A stretch of DNA of 64,000 bases from Bacillus sp. FSL H8-0547 (GCA_038002745.1 JBBODD010000001.1:3596001-3660000), one strand, 5' to 3'; shown: positions 7,654 through 16,413, counted from the stretch's first letter. Notes: generated by a model from the letters alone, not told the origin. Translations and numbers: made by a program.

Positions 7654-7804
7654 CTTTTTGTCGTCACCTCTTGAATTAGTAGTCGGAAGCATTGATGTAG
7701 CATAAATACCCCTCGGGTGCTTTTCTAAACGTTAGTATCCGCAAATGGAGGAGAAATATTGCAAGCTCTCCCGGGAAAAATCAGCCATATCAGAGGCGCT
7801 GAAA

Positions 7805-7832
7805 TAAAAAAGGCACACCAGTAACGGTGCGC
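7805..7832 (-). terminator. Terminator of the 7836-8627 gene
   Basis: Read on the minus strand, GCACACC/GGTGTGC-like arms (gcaCCGTTactGGTGtgc) are followed by a run of T. Confidence 0.6.
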
Positions 7833-7835
7833 TGA

Positions 7836-8627
7836 TCAGTCTTTGACGATTTTAGACGGATTGTTGATTTTGTAAGGAACGGAAACGTCGAGCAGCATAG
7901 ATTCATCTTCTACGTCTTTTCCTTTAGGCAATGTTTTTTTGACGATCTTCCCGTTAAAGTTCAGGATGTCGCCAGCTGCAAGCTCATATTTTTTCAGGGT
8001 TTTGCTGTGGGAGCACCAGGCTAGTCCGACTTCAAGGGCATCGTCACCCACAATCGCGACATCTTCGAGGATCACTACTTCGTCGTTTTCTTCATTAAAA
8101 TGATTCCAGCTGAGCGCCAGCTGCTTCACTTTTGCCGTAAAATGCACCTTGTCATCAGGCAGGGCAAGCTTTGGCTGCTTAGCTTTTTTAGCGGCAGGCT
8201 TTTTGGGTTCTTCAGAGAGTTCAACTTGCTTGACGGCAGGAGCTTCGACTGGTTCTGAAGGAGACTCTAATGCAGTTTCATCTGTAATCTTAGAAGCGGC
8301 AGCATCAGGAGCAGGCTCTTTTATTTCCTTGCCGAAGTTTCCCGACTGCATTTCTTTCAAGTAAGCCGGATGAATGCACGACAGATTACCGTCTTGAAAC
8401 TCGATGACAAGCGTTGTATGTGATGCACCGAAAGTCTGGTATCCTTTAATCGCAACAAGTCTCTGGTGTGTACGTTCTTTATACCAGTACTCCTTTTTTA
8501 CGCGCAGTCCCCATTCTTTTACTTTTTCTTCATAGTCCGTTTCATTTTCAAATGTTTCATAAACTCCAGCAGGAGGGATATAGCCCGTTGTGTTGGCATC
8601 TTCAATATGCGGCAGAACGACAGCCAT
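7836..8627 (-). CDS. Unknown two-domain cytosolic protein (263 aa)
   Basis: I do not recognise a named family. Residues 1-100 form a compact domain rich in aromatic and charged residues (YEEKVKEWGLRVKKEYWYKE, SHTTLVIEFQDGNLSCIHP). A low-complexity Ala/Pro/Glu/Lys linker (about 105-160, with repeated PAAKKAKQPK) leads to a beta-rich C-terminal domain (165-263) that may be an OB- or SH3-like barrel (FTAKVKQLALSW, LEVGLAWCSHSKT, DILNFNGKIVKKTL). There is no signal peptide. The lysine-rich linker could touch nucleic acid, but that is speculation. It is a single gene with its own terminator. Confidence 0.65.
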   Translation of the reverse strand: MAVVLPHIEDANTTGYIPPAGVYETFENETDYEEKVKEWGLRVKKEYWYKERTHQRLVAIKGYQTFGASHTTLVIEFQDGNLSCIHPAYLKEMQSGNFGKEIKEPAPDAAASKITDETALESPSEPVEAPAVKQVELSEEPKKPAAKKAKQPKLALPDDKVHFTAKVKQLALSWNHFNEENDEVVILEDVAIVGDDALEVGLAWCSHSKTLKKYELAAGDILNFNGKIVKKTLPKGKDVEDESMLLDVSVPYKINNPSKIVKD

Positions 8628-8823
8628 TTTAGCACATCCTTTCTTGCTCTATTGTACCTTCTCTTTTGTTTGAAAAAAAGGTATTGAAACTGTGCATTAA
8701 GAATCAGCAAGGTTCGTTTGAAAAAAATACTAAAATTTGGAGAAGATTCACAATTGAAGGAAAAAACAACTGATGAAAAGTGGTACGATATCATTACATA
8801 ATTCTTCTATACGGGGTGGGTTA

Positions 8824-10050
8824 ATGAATGCATGGAAAGTGCCGTCTCTGCTGATTACAGGAATCGGCATATCAAATTTGGGCAGCTGGATCTACCTGAT
8901 TGCCATCAATTTATCTGTCTTAAACTTAACAGGCTCGGCAGCAGCGGTCGCAGGACTGTATATGATCAGGCCAATTGCCATGCTGATTACAAACACATGG
9001 GCAGGCAGTGTCATTGACCGGATGGATAAAAAGAAGCTGATGATTTTCACAGATGTTTTCAGAGGCGGTATGGTGGCTGTCATCCCTTTTTTGGATTCAC
9101 TTTGGTTTATTTATCTGGCTGTTCTGCTTATTAATATGGCAGGTTCTTTTTTTGGTCCAAGTTCTTCTGTATACATAACGAAAATGATTCCTTCTGAAAA
9201 GAGAAAGAGATTTAATTCCGTTATGGGGATGGCTAGTTCCGGAGCTTTTTTGACCGGTCCTGCTGTTGCAGGGTTTCTGATTATGCATTTTGGAACAGAC
9301 ATTTGCATTTTTATCAATGCTGTATCCTTTATTGCCTGCGGATTAATTCTTTGTTTCCTGCCGAAGCTAGAGGAAGAGCCGTATCAATCGAATATACGCG
9401 GCAAATTTCAAACGATTGTCGATGATTGGAAAACTGTCTTTCAATTTGGGAAAAAGGCATCTTACTTTATGGCGGTATACGTTTTCTTTCAGGCAGCCAT
9501 GCTGATTGGCTTTGCCCTTGATTCTCAGGAGGCAACCTTTATTAAGCAGCATCTTGAGCTTTCTGACAGGGATTATGGAATGATCGTCAGTCTGACAGGA
9601 CTCGGTGCGCTCGCCGGCGCTGCCGCATCAGCAGCACTTGCTTCCAAAATGAAGCTTGGCTTCTATATGGGAACAGGCATGCTGATGACTTCTGCCGGGT
9701 ATTTGTTTTTTTACAGCTCAAACGGATTTATGACAGCTACTCTGTCTTTTGTCTTTCTAGGCTTTTTTATGGCGTTCGCCAATTCGGGCTATGCGACTTT
9801 CTTTCAGATGAATGTTCCTGTCGCCATTATGGGCCGGTTTGGGAGCGCTGCTGATATGCTTCAGGGAATCGTACAGATTGTGCTGACGCTTATTTTAGGA
9901 TTATCAGCAGAATGGTTCACCCTGCAGACAGTCTGTCTCGTCTTTTCAGGTGCAAGCGTCCTGTTTGCAGCTGGTCTGCTTGTGGCAGTAATGATGCCTT
10001 CTAAGGCTTCTTATTTTGATGAAAAATCAAATCGCACAATCAATGCTTAA
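8824..10050 (+). CDS. MFS transporter, MFS_3/DHA3-type exporter (408 aa)
   Basis: About 12 membrane helices. The loop 2-3 motif reads AGSVIDRMDKKKLMIFTD, the MFS signature for proton-coupled drug-type exporters, and FGPSSSVYITKMIP follows helix 4. A charged central loop near residues 190-215 separates two six-helix halves. Members of this group export drugs or siderophores such as macrolides; the substrate is unknown here. The start ATG at 8824 follows GGGGTGGG; 17 extra residues in the longer frame are discarded. It stands alone. Confidence 0.85.
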   Translation: MNAWKVPSLLITGIGISNLGSWIYLIAINLSVLNLTGSAAAVAGLYMIRPIAMLITNTWAGSVIDRMDKKKLMIFTDVFRGGMVAVIPFLDSLWFIYLAVLLINMAGSFFGPSSSVYITKMIPSEKRKRFNSVMGMASSGAFLTGPAVAGFLIMHFGTDICIFINAVSFIACGLILCFLPKLEEEPYQSNIRGKFQTIVDDWKTVFQFGKKASYFMAVYVFFQAAMLIGFALDSQEATFIKQHLELSDRDYGMIVSLTGLGALAGAAASAALASKMKLGFYMGTGMLMTSAGYLFFYSSNGFMTATLSFVFLGFFMAFANSGYATFFQMNVPVAIMGRFGSAADMLQGIVQIVLTLILGLSAEWFTLQTVCLVFSGASVLFAAGLLVAVMMPSKASYFDEKSNRTINA

Positions 10051-10092
10051 TGGAAGCGGGCTCTGACACGTCAAAAACAATTTCTTATTCTG

Positions 10093-10812
10093 CTAAAGAG
10101 GTTTTTTCAAAAAAGGAACGATATCTTTCGTTTTCACTTCAAATTCCGCATGGTCACCCTGTGCATGGCTTACTCCAATGCTGATGCCTAAGGAATCTTC
10201 TGTCCAATAGCTGAAAACATCAGACTGATCGTTTTCTCCGATACGTTCAAGCTGATCTGCAGTTTGAAGTTTAGTAAGCAGGTCCTGATTCGATAATCCC
10301 TCAAGGTAACCCTGCAGGGCAGGGGATAGTGCCTTGCTTTTTTTCTTAAGCGTTTCAGCAAAAGCTTCGTTAAGGATTACGAGCTGATTTAATTTTACCC
10401 GCCTTCCATCAGTCAGCAGGTAGGTTGATGTATAAAAATGATGAGAGGGATGGGCTGTGCCTGATACATTGCCGAGTCCATCATACTGTATACTCAGCAG
10501 TTCACGGTCCATTCTTTTTATTGTGTATTTGATGTCTAAAGTAAGTCCATCCGTCAGGACTCCATCCGGGTAATAGTGAAGGACCGTTAAGGCATCTTCT
10601 TTGATTTTCCTATTCAATGTTGCTTGGACCGCTGGGTTTTTCATACCGGATAGCTGGGGGTAGGAAATGGCAGTCTGGTCTTGATGATAGAAAATTTCTG
10701 TTAATTGATAATACTCATGAGTATTCGAAGAAACGGACTGTAAAGAATGTAGATCACTTGCAATCGGTTGGGGCAAAACAAAACATGCAAAAAGAGTGTA
10801 AAAGATAATCAT
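10093..10812 (-). CDS. Secreted DUF4163/DUF3298-type protein (239 aa)
   Basis: It starts with a short signal-like hydrophobic stretch (MIIFYTLFACFVLPQPIAS). The body matches the PdaC-N/RsiV-like arrangement: a first domain with YPQLSGMKNPAVQATLNRKIKE (DUF4163), then TSTYLLTDGRRVKLNQLVIL and SLGISIGVSHAQGDHAEFEV, typical of DUF3298. Such modules occur in extracytoplasmic domains of anti-sigma factors, peptidoglycan deacetylases and stand-alone secreted proteins. No enzymatic domain follows here. AAGGAG lies 6 nt before the ATG. Confidence 0.75.
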   Translation of the reverse strand: MIIFYTLFACFVLPQPIASDLHSLQSVSSNTHEYYQLTEIFYHQDQTAISYPQLSGMKNPAVQATLNRKIKEDALTVLHYYPDGVLTDGLTLDIKYTIKRMDRELLSIQYDGLGNVSGTAHPSHHFYTSTYLLTDGRRVKLNQLVILNEAFAETLKKKSKALSPALQGYLEGLSNQDLLTKLQTADQLERIGENDQSDVFSYWTEDSLGISIGVSHAQGDHAEFEVKTKDIVPFLKKPL

Positions 10813-10947
10813 GAGCTGCTCCTTCTCTATTAGTTGTTTTTTTCCTTATTTTTCTCTGTGGAGATGTGTTTATTCATAAGCTTCGTCCTGTAAAACAGCT
10901 GCTTTCTTTATCAAGGAGGCTGGCTGTTTTTTAGTTTTAACAACAAA

Positions 10948-10982
10948 AATTTATTGATTTACAATAAATTAAGGAGTAATAT
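10948..10982 (+). promoter_or_regulatory. Promoter with 9-bp inverted-repeat operator for the DUF2975 gene
   Basis: TTGATT (10954-10959) and TAATAT (10977-10982) are 17 nt apart. The perfect inverted repeat AATTTATTG-attta-CAATAAATT (10948-10970) covers the -35 and part of the spacer, as expected for a repressor site. No regulator is adjacent. Confidence 0.55.
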
Positions 10983-11010
10983 ATAGGAAAACATTGGAAT
11001 GAGGTGCTAA

Positions 11011-11487
11011 ATGCAAAACGGATTTATCCTTATCTTAAAAGCCTCTGTGCTCCTGATAGGCGGGGGTGTTTTTGGTTTAAGTGTTTTGTGGCTTCCGGGG
11101 CTTGCTGAGTTGTCTGCTGAGCAATTTCCGGAGTTTGCCTATACAAAAGGAATTGTACTTGCTGGAATTTATTTGACTGTCATCCCTTTTGCATTCGCTT
11201 TAAAGCAGACTGTGCATTTACTTTCGCTTATAGAGAAAAGGAAGGCTTTTTCAGAAGCGGCTTTAACATCTCTCCACAGAATTAAAGGATGCGCTTGGAT
11301 AATTGCCTTTATATATGCGGGAGGGATACTGCTGTTTATGATCATTGGCATTCTTCATCCTAGTTTAGCCTTAATGGGGGGCACTATTTTTCTCGCTTCA
11401 CTCTCAATTGGCTTTTTTGCAGACGTACTTAATGCTCAGTTAGTCCATGCTCTCCAATATAAATACGAAAATGAAATGACGGTTTGA
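11011..11487 (+). CDS. DUF2975 membrane protein (158 aa)
   Basis: Four hydrophobic helices (about 8-30, 47-66, 92-112 and 116-137) with a central cytosolic loop SLIEKRKAFSEAALTSLHRIKGCAW that is characteristic of DUF2975 (B. subtilis YoaS type). These genes are usually paired with a YozG-type HTH regulator; none is adjacent here. Its function is unknown. The next gene begins 11 nt after the stop codon, so the two are probably co-transcribed from the operator-bearing promoter at 10954. Confidence 0.75.
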   Translation: MQNGFILILKASVLLIGGGVFGLSVLWLPGLAELSAEQFPEFAYTKGIVLAGIYLTVIPFAFALKQTVHLLSLIEKRKAFSEAALTSLHRIKGCAWIIAFIYAGGILLFMIIGILHPSLALMGGTIFLASLSIGFFADVLNAQLVHALQYKYENEMTV

Positions 11488-11498
11488 GGTCCTGTGCA

Positions 11499-12059
11499 AT
11501 GACACTGATTATAGGTTTAGTTTTGATTATTTTGTTAGTATCAGGAATCCGCAAATGGAAGAAAAACACACTGGCCGCACTATTGCTGTTCAGTCCCATA
11601 TTCATCTGCATCCTATTTGTCAGTTTCTTTCTTTATCATTCCGTTGATCGGGTAAAGCCAGATTCTCTTATTTTTGAAACATCCGCAGAAAACGGCAGGG
11701 TGCATATAAGCGGAAGCTGGTCAGAAAGGCTTGATTACTACCGTTTTCCAACTGATTATCTTATCTTCTATATTCCTGAAAATAAGAGTGCGGGCTCTGT
11801 TTCCCGCAGCCGGGCGGATTTGCATACCCAGATGGACTGGAAATACCTCGTTGAAGATGTTGAACATGCGATTAAAAGAGAAGGTTTTTCAGACCTGGAG
11901 CCTCAGATCTATGATGTGGAAACAGCGGAAGACTTTCACTTTTCATTTACTTTGCCTGATGGTGTTAAGCCGGAGGAATTGGAGATCTATTACGCGCACG
12001 TGAGGGAGGAGCCAATGGAGGCGCTGGAGTATTGGTTTAAGAAGGTGCCGATCCAATAA
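11499..12059 (+). CDS. Unknown membrane-anchored protein (186 aa)
   Basis: Two N-terminal hydrophobic segments (about 2-20 and 27-46) are followed by an extracytoplasmic-looking domain of mixed beta/alpha character (VHISGSWSERLDYYRFP, WKYLVEDVEHAIKREGF, FHFSFTLPDGVKPEELEIYY). No family is recognised. The ATG at 11499 is preceded by GAGGT with 8 nt spacing and lies 11 nt after the DUF2975 gene. A terminator follows at 12103. Confidence 0.6.
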   Translation: MTLIIGLVLIILLVSGIRKWKKNTLAALLLFSPIFICILFVSFFLYHSVDRVKPDSLIFETSAENGRVHISGSWSERLDYYRFPTDYLIFYIPENKSAGSVSRSRADLHTQMDWKYLVEDVEHAIKREGFSDLEPQIYDVETAEDFHFSFTLPDGVKPEELEIYYAHVREEPMEALEYWFKKVPIQ

Positions 12060-12102
12060 ACGGAACATCAGGTCTGCAATGTATACTTGTATAACGGTTT
12101 GT

Positions 12103-12132
12103 ACAGCTCATGTTTAATGAGCTGTTTTTTTA
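12103..12132 (+). terminator. Terminator after the DUF2975 operon
   Basis: ACAGCTCAT-gttta-ATGAGCTGT followed by seven T. Confidence 0.85.
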
Positions 12133-12285
12133 TGGGGAATTTCAAATCCTGCAGCCGGTGCATAAAGGACTGCAGGATGAATTCCATTCTTGGGAATTAC
12201 TAAGAAGATTGTAAGTAGCCTGTATATTTGAATGTAACTTATTTATATGATAAACTAATATTAAGTAACATTGGAGAGTGATAAA

Positions 12286-12846
12286 ATGGAAACGGTAAGT
12301 GCAATCAGAAACGTAAATGACATTCAGGCAATAAAAGATTATCTTATACAGCAATCCGAAAGAGACTATCTTTTATTCGTTTTTGGCATTAATACAGGTT
12401 TAAAGGTGTCAGAATTGACTGCAGTAAAAAAGGATGATCTGCTGGATGAAAACGGAAATGTTGCAGAATTTTATCATTACTCCGATTTAGACGAAAGGAG
12501 GAGATCTGTTTATATTAATAAAAAACTCAGATTGGCAATCACCGAGTATCTGAAGAAGGCGAATTCCGATATGTGCTACTTGTTTCAATCCCGCAAATTC
12601 AAAAAGCCCATTACTAGGCAGCAGGCATACAGAATCATCCATGACGCTGCCGTTCATGCCGGGGTGAATGAGAAAATCGGAACCAATTCCCTGGCCAAAA
12701 CGTTTGGCTACCACGCATACAAAAAAGGGGTCTCACTTGCCCTTCTACAAAAGCATTTCCATCATGCAACACCGGCTGAAACCCTTAAGTTTTTAGGAAT
12801 AAAAAAAGATGAACAGATTGTCACGCAAATCGATGTGAATCTTTAA
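12286..12846 (+). CDS. Degenerate tyrosine recombinase-like protein (186 aa)
   Basis: The fold is that of the catalytic domain of phage-integrase-type recombinases (YLLFVFGINTGLKVSELTAVKKDD; ITRQQAYRIIHDAAVHAGV; KTFGYHAYKKGVSLALLQKHFHHATPAETLKFLGI), close to the small chromosomal YoeC-like group of Bacillus. The N-terminal arm-binding domain is absent, as in that group. The catalytic residues are mostly changed: Arg I is Lys40 (GLKVSEL), the HxxR motif reads NSLAK, and the nucleophile Tyr is Phe (LKFLGI). It should therefore be inactive for strand exchange while the frame is fully open, suggesting a DNA-binding role. GGAGAG precedes the ATG. Confidence 0.75.
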   Translation: METVSAIRNVNDIQAIKDYLIQQSERDYLLFVFGINTGLKVSELTAVKKDDLLDENGNVAEFYHYSDLDERRRSVYINKKLRLAITEYLKKANSDMCYLFQSRKFKKPITRQQAYRIIHDAAVHAGVNEKIGTNSLAKTFGYHAYKKGVSLALLQKHFHHATPAETLKFLGIKKDEQIVTQIDVNL

Positions 12847-12867
12847 AAATGGTCAGGAGGAATCCAG

Positions 12868-13362
12868 ATGAAAATCAGAGAAAGCGAACTTCCCGGAATT
12901 GGATGCAAATTTGAGGTCATCACAAAAAATCAGGAAAAAGCGGTAATCGTCATCCATGATGACGGAAGAAGAGAAATCTATCATTTTGACGAAGATCATG
13001 AGGAAGTTGTTTCAACGATTGTATTCAGTGACTCAGAAGCAAGACAGATCGCGGCTATTCTTGGCGGCATGGCCTACAAGCCAAAAGCTCTTGAAACAAT
13101 TGAAATGGCCTTTTCAGGACTTGTCATTGAATGGTTCAAAATCGAACCCGGGGCAGCTGCCGAAGGGAAAAGCATCGGCGAACTTGATATCCGCAACCAC
13201 TTCAGTGTCACTGTGATATCCATTTTGAAAAACAACATGAAAGAACTGCTGAATGCTGGCCCTGATGAGATTCTTGAAAAAGGGGACACGCTTGTCATTT
13301 CAGGGAAGAGAGAGGAAGTTAAACGTGTAATCAGCGAACTATTAACAAACCGGGGTGATTAA
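12868..13362 (+). CDS. khtT: K+/H+ antiporter regulatory subunit KhtT
   Basis: This 164-aa cytosolic subunit gates the KhtU antiporter in response to nucleotide and pH. The N-terminal half (MKIRESELPGIGCKFEV...) and a C-terminal TrkA_C/RCK_C domain (about 80-160; GKSIGELDIRNHFSVTVISI, EKGDTLVISGKREEVKR) match B. subtilis YhaT (165 aa) end to end. The stop codon abuts the ATG of khtU. The third B. subtilis gene of the operon, khtS, is not present upstream. Confidence 0.92.
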   Translation: MKIRESELPGIGCKFEVITKNQEKAVIVIHDDGRREIYHFDEDHEEVVSTIVFSDSEARQIAAILGGMAYKPKALETIEMAFSGLVIEWFKIEPGAAAEGKSIGELDIRNHFSVTVISILKNNMKELLNAGPDEILEKGDTLVISGKREEVKRVISELLTNRGD

Positions 13363-14574
13363 ATGGATCATTTAGTATTTGAAGTTGGAACCGCATTACT
13401 GATTGTTGCAGCAGCCGCCCTGCTTGCAAATAAATTTAAGTTTTCTATTATTCCCTTTTTAATTGTGTTCGGCATGGTTGTAGGACCGCATGCCCCTCAT
13501 ATAGGAGTAATTGATCTGAGATTTATTGAAAGTGAAGCGATTATCTCGTTTCTTGGAAGAATCGGTGTCCTGTTTTTGCTGTTTTATCTGGGGCTTGAGT
13601 TCTCTGTTAAGAAGCTGATCAAATCAGGAAGATCGATCGTAACCGGCGGTACCATTTATATTGGCATCAATTTTACATTGGGCCTTCTATACGGCTTTAT
13701 CAATGGGTTTACTCCGGTTGAAGTTTTGGTGTTTGCCGGAGTGATAACAATTTCCTCAAGTGCCATCGTGGCAAAAGTCCTTGTGGATTTAAGGCGGACA
13801 GGAAATAATGAGACAGAGCTGATTCTGGGAATTATTATGTTTGAAGATATTTTCCTCGCTGTGTATCTTTCTGTTGTTTCAGGTCTTGTACTGGGGGATG
13901 CTACATCGTTCAGCGGAGCGCTTATTTCCATTCTCACTGCACTTGGCTACATGCTTCTTTTCTTCATTGCAGCCAGAAAAGGTGCACCTCTGATCAACAA
14001 ACTGATCAGTATTTCCTCTGATGAAGTATTCATCATCGTCATTTTCGCCTCCCTGTTCTTCGTGGCCGGTTTTTCAGAACTGATTCACGTAGCAGAAGCC
14101 ATTGGCGCTCTTTTACTGGGACTTGTATTTTCTGAGACGGAGCACAGTGACAGAATTGAGCACCTGGTCGTTCCTTTCAGGGATTTCTTCGGCGCCATTT
14201 TCTTCTTCAGCTTTGGATTGAGTATTGATCCATTCTCCCTCGGCGGCGCTGTATGGCTTGCACTTGGTGCGGTCCTATTGACCATACTCGGAAACTTTAT
14301 TGCCGGAATGATTGCCGGAAGGAGAGCGGGCTTGTCACATAAAGCGTCCACAAACATTGGTCTGACTATTGTATCAAGAGGCGAGTTTTCCATTATTGTA
14401 GCGAATCTCGGCATAGCCGGAGGTCTTACTCCGATGCTGAAGCCATTCTCAGCACTGTATGTTCTGATTCTGGCGATTATTGGACCTTTAATGACAAAAG
14501 AGTCAAAAAGAATTTACTTGTTCCTTAACAAAATCTTTAAGTGGGATAAAAAGAAGAAAGTGAATCATATGTAA
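13363..14574 (+). CDS. khtU: K+/H+ antiporter KhtU (CPA2 family)
   Basis: A 403-aa monovalent cation:proton antiporter-2 protein that exports potassium in exchange for protons at the cytoplasmic membrane. It has 12-13 membrane helices, with typical CPA2 segments GRIGVLFLLFYLGLEFS, the broken helix SSSAIVAKVL, ELILGIIMFEDIFLAVYL (conserved acidic ED pair) and VSRGEFSIIVANLG. It follows khtT without a gap and thus is translated with it. There is no C-terminal RCK domain, since KhtT supplies it. Confidence 0.93.
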   Translation: MDHLVFEVGTALLIVAAAALLANKFKFSIIPFLIVFGMVVGPHAPHIGVIDLRFIESEAIISFLGRIGVLFLLFYLGLEFSVKKLIKSGRSIVTGGTIYIGINFTLGLLYGFINGFTPVEVLVFAGVITISSSAIVAKVLVDLRRTGNNETELILGIIMFEDIFLAVYLSVVSGLVLGDATSFSGALISILTALGYMLLFFIAARKGAPLINKLISISSDEVFIIVIFASLFFVAGFSELIHVAEAIGALLLGLVFSETEHSDRIEHLVVPFRDFFGAIFFFSFGLSIDPFSLGGAVWLALGAVLLTILGNFIAGMIAGRRAGLSHKASTNIGLTIVSRGEFSIIVANLGIAGGLTPMLKPFSALYVLILAIIGPLMTKESKRIYLFLNKIFKWDKKKKVNHM

Positions 14575-14582
14575 AGGCGGAG

Positions 14583-14614
14583 AGACGGTAATTGGATGAT
14601 TATCGTCTTTTTGT
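14583..14614 (+). terminator. Terminator after khtTU
   Basis: GACGGTAAT...ATTATCGTC followed by TTTTT shortly after khtU. Confidence 0.6.
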
Positions 14615-14662
14615 TGCTCACCAATGTTTTTTGAAATAGATTCCCTTAAAGGGAGGCAATCT

Positions 14663-14815
14663 CTATTCCCCGCCGCTTGAATAGCGATTGTCGCCCATTG
14701 TAACGTTTTTTTCCTCACCGGGGTTGTGAGATACGGTTTTTCTGTTCGTTCTTTTCCGGTCAATCAAGTAAGCCAGCCCTAATGTTCCAGCCAGCAAGCC
14801 AATGATCCATCCCAC
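14663..14815 (-). CDS. Small single-span membrane protein (50 aa)
   Basis: One N-terminal membrane helix (GWIIGLLAGTLGLAYLI) is followed by a basic stretch (DRKRTNRKT) and a hydrophilic tail. No family is recognised. The start codon is decided by the ribosome site: AAAGGAGG ends only one base before the ATG at 14821, but 7 nt before the GTG at 14815, so the GTG is preferred. The site overlaps the end of the HxlR gene, so the two are probably translationally linked. Confidence 0.55.
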   Translation of the reverse strand: MGWIIGLLAGTLGLAYLIDRKRTNRKTVSHNPGEEKNVTMGDNRYSSGGE

Positions 14816-14828
14816 TTTCATTCCTCCT

Positions 14829-15155
14829 TTAATCCTGGTCCCAATTTTCTTTGCCCCACACATGCATGTGCTGAAGAATCGGCATCAATGTATGTCCTTT
14901 GGATGTCATGGTATATTCTACTTTCGGAGGCATCGTATCATATTGCCTGCGTTCGATAAACCCATCTTCTTCAAGTTCTTTTAACTGCCGGCTTAATACC
15001 TTGTGGGTTACTCCTGTCAACAGCCTTCTGATTTCACTGTATCTAAGCGTCCCATCAGTCCCGAGATGCCAGAGGACAACCGTTTTCCATTTTCCCCCTA
15101 TTTTATTTAGTGTATATTCAATGGAGCACTTTAATTTTCCTTCATTTGAGTTCAA
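14829..15155 (-). CDS. HxlR family transcriptional regulator
   Basis: A MarR-like winged helix of about 108 residues with the HxlR signatures CSIEYTLNKIGGKWKTVVLWHL, RYSEIRRLLTGVTHKVLSRQLKELEEDGFI and PPKVEYTMTSKGHTLMPIL. The cysteine in KLKCSIEYTL is at the position of the redox- or electrophile-sensing Cys in YodB/HxlR members. The TTG at 15155 has AAAGGA 9-10 nt upstream; an ATG at 15206 would add 17 residues but has no ribosome site. It is divergent from the VOC gene at 15284, its likely target. Confidence 0.85.
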   Translation of the reverse strand: MNSNEGKLKCSIEYTLNKIGGKWKTVVLWHLGTDGTLRYSEIRRLLTGVTHKVLSRQLKELEEDGFIERRQYDTMPPKVEYTMTSKGHTLMPILQHMHVWGKENWDQD

Positions 15156-15171
15156 TTTGCTGCTTCCTTTC

Positions 15172-15189
15172 TTACTTCTATGATAGTAA
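15172..15189. promoter_or_regulatory. Candidate HxlR operator
   Basis: TTACT-tctatgat-AGTAA is an inverted repeat just upstream of the hxlR-type start codon, similar in layout to the TACTATnnnnATAGTA sites of YodB-type regulators. It lies in the shared control region with the VOC gene. Confidence 0.35.
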
Positions 15190-15283
15190 CTGACAAAAAA
15201 GTGCATACTTACATCATTGGAAATGATTCGTTACACTAATTCTGTAAGGAACTCTATCGTACAATTGAGGAGGAATATAATCA

Positions 15284-15778
15284 ATGCTGACGTATCCAAG
15301 ATCGTTTTCACATATCGGACTTTCTGTTCCTGACCTGGACCAGGCAGTCAAATTTTATACAGAGGTTTTCGGATGGTATGTCCTTATGGAACCGTCTAAA
15401 GTAGAAAACGATGACTCTGCAATCGGGCAAATGTGCAGGGACGTTTTCGGAAATGAGTGGGAAACATTCCGCATAGCCCATCTATCGACCGGAGACAAAA
15501 TCGGAATTGAACTGTTTGAGTTTCCACACAATGAAAAACCTGAGAACAATTTTGAATACTGGAAAACAGGTATCTTTCATTTTTGCATCCAGGATCCTGA
15601 TATCGAGGGCATGGTGCAGAAAATCATTGAACATGGCGGGAAGCAGCGCATGCCGATCCGGGAATATTATCCTAGTGAAAAGCCGTTCAAAATGGTTTAT
15701 GTGGAAGATCCGTTCGGAAACATTTTTGAAATTTATACACACAGCTATGAGCTCACCTACTCAGAAGGAGCTTATTAA
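15284..15778 (+). CDS. VOC family (glyoxalase-like) protein (164 aa)
   Basis: A vicinal oxygen chelate protein with two beta-alpha-beta-beta-beta modules. The first metal His is in FSHIGLSVPDLDQAVKFYTEVFGW, the Glu in GIELFEF, the second His in GIFHFCIQDPD, and the last Glu in VEDPFGNIFEIYTH. All four metal-ligand positions are kept, so it may be an active glyoxalase, dioxygenase or epoxide-opening enzyme. The divergent HxlR regulator suggests induction by a reactive carbonyl or electrophile, which is inference. GAGGAGG precedes the ATG. Confidence 0.8.
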   Translation: MLTYPRSFSHIGLSVPDLDQAVKFYTEVFGWYVLMEPSKVENDDSAIGQMCRDVFGNEWETFRIAHLSTGDKIGIELFEFPHNEKPENNFEYWKTGIFHFCIQDPDIEGMVQKIIEHGGKQRMPIREYYPSEKPFKMVYVEDPFGNIFEIYTHSYELTYSEGAY

Positions 15779-15788
15779 CAAGCACTGA

Positions 15789-15820
15789 GGCACATCATTT
15801 AATATGATGTGTCTTTTTTT
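15789..15820 (+). terminator. Terminator after the VOC gene
   Basis: GCACATCAT-ttaat-ATGATGTGT followed by seven T. Confidence 0.85.
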
Positions 15821-15883
15821 AAGATTGTATGGGTATTTATGTTAAAATTGGAAGTGTTAAGCGGAATTGGAGAGGGAACTGGA

Positions 15884-16351
15884 ATGAGCGACTACATACA
15901 AACAATGCGAAATTTAATCGGCCATCAAACGTTATTAACTGTGGGCTGCGGAGCCATTATTGAAGATGAAAATGGCAGAATCCTTCTGCAGCAACGAACA
16001 GACCGCCAAGAATGGGGAATTCCCGGGGGATTGCTTGAACTCGGAGAGACCTTTGAAGAAACTGTCAAAAGAGAAGTGTACGAGGAAACAGGGTTATCTG
16101 TGGAAGACCTGAATTTATTTGGCATTTATTCAGGGAAAAAGGGATTTGCAGAATACGAAAATGGAGACAGGGTTTACAGCGTGCAAGTCATCTTTGTCAC
16201 AAAGAAGTTCTCGGGACAAATAAAACAAAATGAAGAGAGTAAGAGAGTAGTTTTTTTAGAGAAACACAACTTGCCAAATAAATTTAATCCGCATCAGCTT
16301 CCGTTTATCAAAGATTGGATACAAGGTGCAAAGGCACCGGTCATAAAATGA
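15884..16351 (+). CDS. Nudix hydrolase 1 (155 aa)
   Basis: The protein hydrolyses a nucleoside diphosphate linked to another group. The Nudix box is complete: GGLLELGETFEETVKREVYEETGL, with the REVYEE metal site (about residues 70-93). The N-terminal MSDYIQTMRNLIGHQTLLTVGCGAII resembles the family that includes Bacillus ADP-ribose pyrophosphatase and MutT-like enzymes. The ATG at 15884 is preferred over an upstream in-frame ATG because GGAGAGGG lies just before it. A second Nudix gene follows 62 nt later. Confidence 0.85.
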   Translation: MSDYIQTMRNLIGHQTLLTVGCGAIIEDENGRILLQQRTDRQEWGIPGGLLELGETFEETVKREVYEETGLSVEDLNLFGIYSGKKGFAEYENGDRVYSVQVIFVTKKFSGQIKQNEESKRVVFLEKHNLPNKFNPHQLPFIKDWIQGAKAPVIK

Positions 16352-16413
16352 GTTAAAATAGCTGATCAGCATAATAATGTTGAAGTTTAGTATTGGAAGG
16401 AGCTAAGAGGGCT

